In this document: positions 14,201 to 26,200 of the stretch, in pieces
How positions within the stretch are numbered: the stretch's first letter is position 1
Layout of the letters: each line of letters opens with the position of its first letter
From: Paragonimus westermani
Lineage: Eukaryota > Platyhelminthes > Trematoda > Plagiorchiida > Troglotrematidae
DNA: 64,000 nt
NCBI GenBank assembly: GCA_008508345.1
Contig: QNGE01001234.1
Span: 56,004-120,003 of the forward strand
Direction of reading: 5' to 3'
Made by a program: the position numbers and the translations under genes
The notes under the pieces: model-generated
The model's database searches: none
Seen by the model: the letters and a program-made list of their open reading frames with translations, nothing else
Told to the model about the DNA's origin: nothing

Positions 14201-17200
14201 ATGGTGGGCCACAAAAAAGTAGTCCAAACTTAGGGTCTTAAGAATGAGGTCGGTGAATACAAGCCTAATACTAACTATTGTACACATGCACAACCACTCC
14301 TCAATTAACAACCCCAGAGATTCACCTGACAATCAACTATATTGTTGGTGTTACCTAGCTATGAGCATGCCCTTTTTATATCAATCAAATACTCTTGGTA
14401 GTGTATCTCAGAGTGTATGCGGTACACTGTTCTGTATCCTGTTAATTAGACCAAACATCGTTACTTTCCCTGTGTAGTAAAACCGAATTATTGAAAGTTC
14501 TAATGACTGAGAGGTATTAAAGTTTAGAACTGGGCAAAAGTTGCGTCGTTTTTACCAGTGCTGGAGCATTCAGCGGCTGCTACATTTGAGAACACAACTG
14601 CACATCAACGCGGCTTCCAGACCGCAGTGCCCTTGGTGGCCTGGTTTCAAGTATGTGGTTTACGAATGGTATTTTTAAGGAATCACTTACGTCATTGTCG
14701 TTTGGATTAGTATCGCTAGTGAGCAATAAAGTACATCCCAAAGTATGTGCACTGTGGGTACAAAATACGTTGCGTCCCAAAATAAATAACTAGCGAAAAT
14801 TCATATGGACATTCACTGATTATGGAGTGCACCATAAGAACTACTCAGATGTTCGCCAGAGACAGCACACAATAGTGAATTCAAGAAATCTACTGGTTAT
14901 TCGGACACTGGCTCTCGAGCCTTTGTAGTCTCGATTAACGCAATAAACAGTCAACTGACAATAAACGTATACTTTGATTTCCTGCAACAGCTTTCAGAGA
15001 AGCGTTGACCATAGTTATAAAGTGTGAATGTGATCGATTGGTGGAAACCTCTAAGTGCATCGCTATACCTCCTATTTACACCATGGACGAGAATTGAGTG
15101 AAAGCTTGAACTATTCTCATTGTTGGACGTTCCCCCAAACTGACTGAACATGTTAGAACCAATCAGAAACAAGATCAGCCGGGCACGTGATCCAAGCGAT
15201 GATTGAAAAATATCTTTCGTTCACCCATTATGGTTGTCACGACCAATGACCAGTCTTCTGTTTGATTGATATCGGCTATTAATTAACCGTATTTTATTTT
15301 CACCATTGTTTCAGTCTATGCTTACTAGGCTTCCCTTTTTTATATGCAGCTGTCTATGTGGAGGGACGATTACCCAAAAGAGGTTACGTTGGCGCACAGT
15401 TGATTGGTGCCAACAACCTGGCTACAAACGGTATCATCCATCTGTTGGATGGCATTCCAGGACTGCCGGTACAAACAGTAGAACAATATTTGTCTGGTAT
15501 AGCCGACTATTCGTAAGCTATCATTTTACTTTTGTTAGTAATTATGTCTCTATTCAGAAAATACGCTGGCTATCAGTTCGTTCAAACACAAACAATGGGT
15601 GGACCTTATATTTATTTTGCGCCAACAAATCAAGCGTTACAAGCAATGGAGAGTGAAACAGCTGTAGGGGTGAAGCTATTGGAAGATACTACAAGAAGAA
15701 ACTATGTAAGTGCTAACGAGTAGTTTGTTATCACTGGAGGAAAATGTAAGTCTTTCATACCACGGCAGTTCTCGGTTTTTGAGATTCAAAGACATTCGTA
15801 TAGAAACCAGTACTCGGTCTTAGGTAACTACCGTGTGCTCACATAAACTAAACCAATGAAAACAGTAAGATGGGAAATCCAAGGTTGGTTGTGAATTAGT
15901 CAGTAAGTGACGCTCCATAATCCCCTTAATATGTAGACTGATGGTGTTGTTGAATTGATTAGAATGAGAAAATGGTAAGTTTTCTTAAAATATTAGGGGT
16001 TATGTGCTTATTAACTGAACAATCGCAATCAGTAATGATCGGTTCAACAAAATTTAACTGTAACTGTGGTTTCTGTCCAAATATCGCACGAAGCAGTGGG
16101 CTTGAAGTGCTAAGTCCATGCCAACATTCTCGTGGTGATTATTTGTTGGATGTATCAATAGTAACCCACATTATGGACCGTGTTTACTAACATTTACACC
16201 CAGACTACGTCCAGTAAACCCATCAAAACAGTTACACACGTAGATCTATATAATCAGTGTAAAGTACTCTGATTAAGTAATGATATATTAACAAGACTAT
16301 CGAGAACAGATCAAAGTAACAAAATCAACCGGAGCTGTGGCGTGTTTCAGGTTTTGTCTTGGGCCTATTTATGTCTTTGAGGGTTAATGCATCACACGGT
16401 CGTCTTCATACGGTCGTAGATAATGGCTGAGATGTGGCTACAGTGTTTGGGGGTAAATGCTTGGATAAATGTTAGAGTGTACACTTGAAAACACATCTCT
16501 TTATATGTGTAAGTTTGCCTGGACTAGTTAGAATGGGCACACAAATTAACGACTTCATATAAGGAATGGTGAACATGTTCAAAAGCTGTTTAAGAAATCC
16601 CTGAATCAATCAAGAGACAGCTAACGGGGAGGCAACTTCAAACGCAACAGCAAAAACGCCAAAAGTGTGCTGGTGGTTGAACAGCATGCTAGTCTTGAAG
16701 TTTCATTCAGTGCTTTGATGTGCAACCAAAAGTCACATTCTTAAAAGTTCATCGCACCAACCATTATAAGCGAGGATCACCAACCCTTTCACGTAAAAAA
16801 CAGCCAACAATGGCAGTGAGGTTACCTTGGTAATGGTTACATGTTCACTGGATCTTGGATAAAGTTTGTGCAATTCCAATCCGACCAACCAAAATACTGT
16901 TTGTTTGTACGTTTTGCCGTTGTTTAAAACAACCACGGCATCCCACAAATCAGTGGCCCCACCTGCCTGGATTTAATATGGAGACCCATTGTTTTGAATT
17001 GTTCATGGCTAAGAATCACACATGTCAACAGCAGTGTGGTAAAACATGCCACCGTGATTTTTTCCTTGATGAGTTGCCACATACCCTCGAGAGTAGTGGA
17101 TACAAGGGCGGTGTGCAGACTAACCGCAACTGCAAGTTGAAAAGCAGTCTTCGTCTCACAGTTGTCTAATCGTTTGAAGTCCAACTTCTGCCGTTGTCCA

Positions 17201-20200
17201 GACGATCTACAATAAACAGACTTTCGTACATGAATAAATAATTTGGCCGCGACCAGTCTATGATCTGCGCTACACTCAGTGCCGCCCATCACTCGCGTGA
17301 TACGCACTTCACGAATGTCGCGCTGCCGCACCATCACATAATCAACCCAAACGATGAGGACCGCTTCGTGTTGTGGTCCACTTCGTGATGTCGCACACAT
17401 CCAGCTGGAATCGGGTGTTTGTGATAGCCAACTCGTAAGTAGCACACAAGTGCAGTGAGTGGACCGATGCCGTAGAGTCCGAGGACTCCTGGCCAAGCTA
17501 CCGGGTCGCGCCCGACTCGAGCATTTAAGTCACCCAGAACAAACAGTCGGTCACTCCTCGGTGCCAACCGGATTGTGGCGGACAGCTGATCATAGGACTG
17601 CTCCTTTGCATCATCAGTGTGACCCATATTTGAACCACAAACACCAGCAAATGCGGTACACTTACCTCAACTGAGCCGCAGGCGTATGAGCATGATTTGA
17701 GGGCTGATGCCGTGTGGTTCGCATACCACCAAAGCATAGATGTGATCAGCGACTGCAAAACAAACATCATGTTCCCGACTGCCATCTGCCGAAAAACCTA
17801 TCCAGTGGAAGGTGTACCCAGCACTTACTCCTCGCAACTTATCTTGGTGTACAAGCCTTGACTCACTCAGGGCTGATTTCAAAGCGAAGCAGTTCCATCG
17901 CGATCAGTGCTGTTCGCCATTCCGACCTCCTCTGGCGCTGCATCGATCCAGCAGCGTGCGCTTGTTCCATGCCCCAATAGAAAGCGTCTTGCGTTCCCGG
18001 GCCTGTTTCAAATTGGTCTCTAGGGCACTGGAACCTGATTGAGTATCATCTGCTCGGTGGTTCGTGTTCGAGGGGAAGTATAAGGGTGAGTGTACAGCAG
18101 ATAGGGTGGCTCGGTTTACACTGTGCGATGGCCGATGCAGTATGTTATTCGGTTTACTTCGTGATATCATGATTTACGTAGGCTGCGGATACCGAAACGA
18201 TTGGTGTGGAGTGTCTGAAACGCCCGGACTGGTTCGACGAAAATAAAGTAGCTATCTCCAAGATGGTACGAGAGAAGGGTGCCGTGTTTGCCACATCCAC
18301 AATGGACTCAGATAAGGAAGAAAAGAAGACCACGTTCCGGAGTATCTAGCGTCCACTGCTCAAGCATGTTGGTGGACTTAAGGAGAATTGACTGAGGAAG
18401 CAGGGTGAGCAGATGCAGGGCTACGTAGACCGTTGACAACACAAGGAATTCAACGAATCGCATAAGGCGATTTCTGGTCCATCTATTCCGTCTACCAAAG
18501 CACTGATAGACGTGGACACCGGCTGTTCCTGTACCCAGCGAGAGGACATGAAATTGTAGCGTAGACACTCTGGCAGCCTACTGAACCGTCCTGTTACCAC
18601 TGACTAGGTGACTGTGAACAGCCTGCCGCAACAGGTACAGAACCCTCACTTACCCTCGCCTCGGATTTGCTAGAGTCACATAGGGTAACTGATCAACTGC
18701 GCAACGGGAATGCTGCAGGTGAGGATGAACTGCTAGGCGAGATCCTGAAGAATGGTGGACGGGCGTTGGAAAGTGCACTGCTCCAGCTGGTTCATTCTAT
18801 TCGGGACCAAGGGGTGATTCCGCAAAATTTCAAAGATAAAGTTAGCGAGCAATGTGCTGAAATTTATCTGGTGATCGCTCTTCTGAGCTGTGCAGGCTAG
18901 GTGCTTGCAAGAATCCTTCTGAATCGGCTGAATACGGAGGTTTCGGAGACAAATGTTCCTGAAGAGCGGTGTAGATTCCGGGTGAGTCGCAATACGATCG
19001 ACCTGGTGTTTGCTGCTTGAAAAGTTCAGGGGAAATACCGGGAACAAAACCAGCCTGTGTTCATGGGCTTCTTTATGGCCTTCGATTCCGTAAGCTGTGA
19101 GCGTTGTGGATGGTGTTTGGTATATTTGGATGTTCAGATAAGCTCGTCAGTATGACTAGACTGTTGCATGTGGATAGACTTGTGGTGATTTTGACATTGT
19201 TAATGGAGTGAAGCAGGGTTGTGTCCCAGCCTCAGCCCTACTTAGTTTATATTTGACTGTCATGGTAACAGTTACTCTTCAGGACTCTGGAGAGGTTGGC
19301 GTTGAGGTACAATACCTCACGGAGAGGCGCGTGTTGAATATCCGAATTTTCGGCCCCCAACCTTGTTACGTATCTCATCGATGTGCATGCTTCTGTTCGT
19401 AGATGGTAGCGTACTGCTGACACACAACGGTGAAGAACTGCAGCGTCTGGCAACAGCCGTCGCGGTCGCGACATCCAAGTTTGGATGGGACACTAGCACA
19501 GGTCAGACGCTTTCCCTCTTTCAGTTTTCTCGGGGTGGAGGTGTTGTCTGTGCACCTTCACCCCAAATTCACGTCGATGGAAGCGCAGTCGGCAGCTTGG
19601 CGAACGCTCGCTACCTGACTAGAATCTTGCCCACTGATCTGTTCGTGGACTGCAATTGAATTGTCGTGCGATGAAGGCTAGTGTTGCTTTCGAACGTCTT
19701 GAAAAACGTATTTGAAAGAACCACAGTCTAGAGCCGAGCAGTAGGCTGTGTCTAACACTTAATAGTGCTGTCTATACTAATGTGCGCCATTGTGTCAGGA
19801 GAGTTACCAGTTCCCCGAAAACACTGTGTGACAAAAAGACTAACAAATTACACTTGTGAGTGACCTTCATCGTCACTACAGTCATGTACTTATTTGGGCT
19901 TCACGAGCGTCCTCAGCCCTCACGACAACTGTTTTTGTTATCCCCACTACACTCTGAAATTTTGTCTGGACCATTCTTCTGACATTTGCTTGTTGCTAGC
20001 CCTAACCCTGTAAATATGAACGGGATTGTGAACATTTTGTCTTTGGACTGAATGACATGGAACTAGTATTCCGTTATCATTGCCGCTGACCTTCATTCCG
20101 TTATCTCGTTTCACTAACCTTTATTCCGTTATCTCTTCAAGCGCTCGTAGGCCGTTAATCCGGTTACAACAGAACGAAATGCAGTTGTGTTTCTCTTCTG

Positions 20201-23200
20201 CTCAATGCCCTCTGTTTTTCTCCCCGTATGCTGCCCACCCCTGGTCGTCTTAAAAAATGAATCAACCTCTCAACTTATCTTTCCCATTAATCTAATAAGG
20301 AGGGATAAGTCGAATCACATAAGTGAAACTTTGGTTATCAAAAGCTGAGGTATAGGATGTTGTGAGGGTAAGTCATTCACGTCACACTGATTGTGGATGT
20401 TGGGTAGAGCTAGCTCTGAACCTGCCAGTCTGGAGGAATGCGATTTGGTCGAACGTCCATGAGTTCGACGAACAGTTACTGCGTGGCCGAGAACGAAGGC
20501 ACGCGGTGTGCAGGTAAACCATCGGTGCCATAGGTCGTGGTAACATGACTATATGACGTTGCGATGTGTGTGCACCGTCGATGAAGAGACGGTCAGTACG
20601 TTAGGCTCGGGTAGATCATATCTATTTATTCATTCTATCTCTGTTAAGTATTGCGTCGACCAAGACTATGGTCAATCAATCCACCCCTCTTTTTAGAAGA
20701 GTGGATGTCTGCAATCCCCTACCCACTTTCTTCTTCAGCTTTATTGATGTGTTGTATGATAAATGGTTTTTCTGTTCTTTTTCCAGTCCTACCTGAATTT
20801 TGCTTTTCATCTTTATCTTCCCTAGAATGCATTAACATGCACCCCTATACTGAAATGCCTTTTTCAATATATTTTATACATCTTTCTTCGCAGTTTAGAT
20901 CTTGCCATTGCAGTCCCCCTCCCTCTGTTGGTTCTCCGAGAGATAAGGATTTCCTTTTCGAGCTAGCCTATGAATTGGCTAGTCAGCATTGGGCGGCTGG
21001 ACACAGAGGTCTCACTGACACACCTACTGGTCTTAGTGCTTCGGGTTTACACTGGATATCTGATGTGTGGATAGAACCGTAAGTGGTGAAGTGCATACCA
21101 ATCGCGGTAATGATTAAGCATATATGTACTTCGGCTTCGGTCACTGTGACAAGCTAATCCGTTTCGGATACCGTCTACCAAGTAGAACATGCAACTCGAT
21201 GTGAACAGTCCTTGCAATCGCTGACTGACTTCAAAATGCGGTACAATTCCGTGGATCTAAACACACATCGAAAAGATTCATCTTTTATGCACACAACCTC
21301 CAAATAAGTCACACCACTCTAGTAATTCTACAAGTGCTACATGTGAGGTATGCTACTTTCGTTGACATACTGTCGTGACCGTTTATAAGTAGTACATTTT
21401 TTGGTGAAAGATTTCTCTATAACAAATACGCTTTAAAAAGAAGAGTGTGAACTTATTACAGTATGCTCACTTTCAAGCTGTTCCATACTACAGATACAAA
21501 TGTCTGCAAAGAGTGTGACTGGTACAAGTGAAAAATGGAAGCTATGTGAAAGGTAAAGCGCTCAATAAATGAGACCTATAAGATAGTTCAGTATATTAAC
21601 AAAATGGTAAACCTGACTAAGATCGCTGCGGTCAAATGTGAGTAGGATTTGAAGTATACTGGTTGGACTTGTTACTTATTCACTAGTAGTCAGTATAGTT
21701 GTCAGTTGGTTGATAGTCATGTGCAAACTTTCAGTGAAAACCCAGATTCCTGACTAATCAAAATTACACAGTATTCAACCTACGAAGATGATCTAACAAC
21801 TTGAGTTTTATTCATAAGCCTTCACAGTTGACCTCCTGAAAGTGAGTCTACAGACAGGCCCAGTGTAATGATAGTTAGCAAGTCCTCATCATGGGCACGA
21901 GGGTCGGGGTTAGAAATCTTGATAAGATCAAGGATATACGATATTGGTTACCACTACTCGAAGGGTGAAACTCACATTGAATGCTTCCGTTTGAGGTTCA
22001 TCCGATTTTTAAAGGTGAGATCAAACCTTCTCGAAGGAAATGGAATTTCGAAAATAAACCGGCACAAGGGTTGACTGAAGTGGACCAGGAAAATTCTGGT
22101 AGATTTGACAATATAGTGGATGATTGTACTGCACTGAATATGCCCCCTTGATTGACTGGTGGTAAGTTACCACCGCGTCACCAAGTTGTAACAAGTGCCG
22201 CCTCGAGAATCGAACTTTGAAATGCTGAGAACTGTGGTTCGACGCTTACCCTGAGGTGGGTATTCTTCCGTGACTGGGTTCGTTCTTATTTCGATTGATA
22301 GGGTGGAAGTTATCAGAGTGAGATTCATACTGGTGATCTTCGTTTCGGAAGCGTTTATACACGAACATCTAATGGGGTTCTAACCCTCCGGGTTGTAATT
22401 CGTGTGATATTCGGGAAGATTTACCTTTTTGTCAACCTGAGTAACAAGGTGAAAACATGAATTTTACAGATGGGTTTTGTTGATCATTCTGATCAAGTTA
22501 ACTTGCTTTATCTGAACGGTTACTTCACATGTGAGCACAAAGGAATATTTTACAGTTTTTCTTAGAACTACTAAGACGCATTGTCTTTTCCCGTCGAAAA
22601 AACCTCCTGTTGATTTTGCTCAAGACCTACGAACAGCCTTCTATGCCCCACGTTCGAATAGAGTAACAGCAGCACTTTCCTGATCCAGTGATACTCCTGA
22701 TGTGCGTGGGTCGATTACCCGTCCTAATGGTCTTTTAAGAAACCGTTTAGGATGTCCTGTATTCAATAACGTGAACATCGCTTCTCTCTGAACTATCTTC
22801 TGGTTACCCTTATCCGTTCGTAAATACAAGGCTTCACGAGACATTTAGTTTGCAATGCCCTCAAAATCCTATTTAGGGAATGCCGGTTCATAGCTAAGAA
22901 CATTAGATGCATCTGTGGTTTTGTGATAAACGGCAGTTTCGAAACAGCCTACCAAATAGTCCTAGCCAATTCCCGATACCAGTTAACATCTACGGGAAAA
23001 ATTCGGAAAAATCTTTCCGGTTTAATCCCATCAACCCACTACTGCAACCCACTTGATACTCGTCCTGTAACGCCATAAGCTATTCAAGTGTTGACATGCT
23101 CAATTCTTCATGCAAGGCCATTGTATCACCGCTGTAGAATACGTCATGATGTTCCACCATGTAATCTAGCTATAACCACTAACACTTAACCAACAGGGTT

Positions 23201-26200
23201 TTCACAGAAGCGTAATTTCAGAAAATCGTCCTTTCCATATGCCGATGGGTGAAGGACCGCTGGTCGACATTATATAATATTAATATATTTTATATCCTTG
23301 TATTATATTACATATATATATATTGTATATTATATTTTTCGACATGATACTCTTATCTTCCATATCCTCAGATATTTCGACGACATTCGTTTCCGTTGAC
23401 AACCTTGTTTGAAGATTTGAGACCTACCAGCTACATGGCACCGACTGCTAATTTTGCCTTCACAGCTGAAAGATTGTCAGTCCAAATAAAAGTTCCTAAT
23501 GCGCAAAGAAGTAAGAATTTCAAAACTGCAGTCCAGATGTTGTTCATATTTTCCAGTTGATATATTAGTTAGTGTAAGCCCAGTTTCGGATTATTGGCAA
23601 TAATGTGACCACCAATATGAAATTTGGCAAAAAATTCAATCAAAAACATGTTTTTTATGCACACACTGAAACAAACAATTCGAATTCACCACAGAAAGAT
23701 AGTCTAAGTGAAGGTTGGGCGTAGAATCACTCGTTTCTTATGACAAGGTGGTGTCTACTCATTGAATAAGCACAATCTGCTTCAGGCCCCTCCCGCTTTC
23801 ATTAGATTTATCTAATATGTATCGAAAGTAGCATAACTTGCTAGTGCATGTTGTTCCCTCTTAATTCATTATTCCATCTTGATGATGTAGCAAATCCCAA
23901 CTACGTTTCACGTAGATATGTTCGGCAGCATTACAGTTACTTGACTTGTTCAGTGTATCACCGCACAGTGCATTCTCAGTCGTTAAGGTTAAAGTCTGCC
24001 AACAAATTACAGCAGGCCCTTCAGTCGTGAACAAAATTCCTCTTGACGTTTTTCAGGCCGCAGTTAGAAGTTTTTCAAAATCAAGTTTGGGACTGTCATT
24101 CTCCAGTCTTTTTCAATCTGCCATCGTTTGCAACTTTTAATTTCATTCATTTTTCGTTAACCGATGGGTATCTATCTGGGTGAAGAGAAAAACATGTGTT
24201 GGTGACCAACAGGTTTTTGTTTACATTCTGCCTAATATGCTCATCTTAGGGTACGGAATAGGGAACATAATATTTCATGGCACTCATCCCCCAGGATACG
24301 GTCCAGTACAACCTCCGTGTTCATCTAAATTAGCCACACACGGATAGTCAGAATGGGTTTCAAATACGCATCTTTTGAGCCAAAACTAATCTGCTGGTTC
24401 CTTTATCATCTCCCGAGACCGCTCGACTGTTCCAGTTTGTGACACTTTTGTGAATAGGTAGAAACAACCCACCAGAGTGACCAAGTCTTTGTTGTTCAGT
24501 ATCCGTCGGATGATTCCATACATGAACTAGACGGGCCTAGATGGAATGTACTGGTTCGAGATGAAACTTTGGGGAGGTACACCTTACCAACTTCGTCCAA
24601 CTTAACTTCACCGCTTCAAGGACATTTCGATACAGCCGTAATGTACTCACTATGATAGATTTCTGGTTTGTTCAACGCGTACTCTAAACATCGTAACTTT
24701 TTTGGACTTCACTAATATAGTTCAACATTAAAGGAAATGATGACCCACGGTTTGACACACAAGTCCGGTGTTCAAGGTCAGTCAAATCTCATCGTAGTTT
24801 TAGTAGGCTGTCAGGGTAATTAATTCACACACGCACAAAATGTGCTACGTGGTGAATCGAAACAACAACCAATGATTAGGATTCGAGGAGATAAGTCATA
24901 GCATTAGACTTCAAACCTATTGAAGCATTTACAAATCACGGTGACGTAGTGGATATGAATGTGCTTTGGATATTGCCAATTCTGAACGCAAAAGCAGAGT
25001 GCGAGCAGAATGTCGAGACGGTCACAGTGTCAACACGTAACTTTTCCTGTGGCAACAATACACTTTGTGTTTGAATTGTTTGAAAAACTTTACACAGAAG
25101 GTTTGCTAACCCACGTCAACATGTTTCACAGGCAAATGTGTTGATATTACACCATGATCCAATTTATCTCAGTGGATTCGAATGTGGCATTTTGTTTGTC
25201 GTGTGTATACAATCGTTTCAATAATCATTCAGTCATGTTAGAACTTTTGTCAATTGCTGTGCTGTTCCTAATTGGTGTATCCCATTCCTCCTCTATCCGT
25301 CCGCAGTGTTGATATTGCTCATTTGTTGGTTATTTGAATGTCTTGATGACTCGCAATATGAACTCATTTCGTACACATTCTACAACTTAGGAAAACTTTT
25401 CACGCAATACATATAAACGCTTATTCAACACTCGCTCAGTTAATGTATTGATTAGCTTTCTTTTGCAAATCGGACGTACGTCCAGACCAAAGTTTGTTCT
25501 AACACCATTGACGTGTGATAACTATTCTTGTAAACGCTTATTTAGATCCACAATCTCAATGGTAAGAAGAGCACCATTGAAAAAACCGAAAGCATGCAAT
25601 AATGCCTTCTTTTGAGAACACAAGTGATGCATGTTGCCAGGCTACTGTTTCATATGTTCCTTATATGAATGAATTCGTTCAAGTAGAATAACCGACCGAA
25701 GGTAGAGGTTGACACTAGAGTTGTCAGACTCCCCTTAAGGTTTGTTCATTATGTAATGTGTATTTGGATCTCCTCAGTACACGTCTCACAAGATTCGAGG
25801 GAGCCTACTGTACGGGTTGAATGTAGGTTACCAGGAATTGTTTTAAAATCGTTTACGGAAACGGAGTACAAAACTCCACGATTGTTATTCGCATACGATG
25901 AGTTTTGTGAGCTTGTAGGTTAAGTCATGGGAACAGTTTGTAATCGGAGTGTGAAATTCAGAAGATTAATTCGCTCATCTTTTGCAGTCTATAGACTTGA
26001 CAAGTCGATATATATTTGAAGATAAGTAGGTCGGGTTTCAGGACTAAACACTCATGGGAAATAAGTAGGTTTACTGCGGAAAACAGGCACACAGACAACA
26101 GATAACACACTGTAGTTAGACCATCAGTTCCTAGCTCTGTGAACAGTGGAGTGTGATTGTAACTGCACTCGACTCGCTCCAAGGTCAATAGTCGTCCTCG

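Larger units (their letters stand above)
15706..22301. other. FAS1 intron, about 6.6 kb, with an inverted LINE
   Basis: The largest FAS1 intron. It contains the rearranged LINE at about 16.99-19.9 kb, a degenerate ATTCCGTTATC repeat at 20068-20133, a relatively G+C-rich stretch at about 20390-20620, and a splice-bounded candidate exon at 20894-21078 that does not fit the FAS1 frame. The rest is without recognisable content. Confidence 0.6.

Noticed and set aside
15497..15512. Earlier donor GTATAG for the FAS1 exon ending near 15496
   Set aside because: It leaves phase 1, which does not fit the next exon; GTAAGC at 15513 gives the correct phase and is a better donor.
16924..17496. 190-codon minus-strand frame, the longest in the window
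   Set aside because: It is the C-terminal side of the inverted LINE endonuclease plus unrelated flank, not a host gene.
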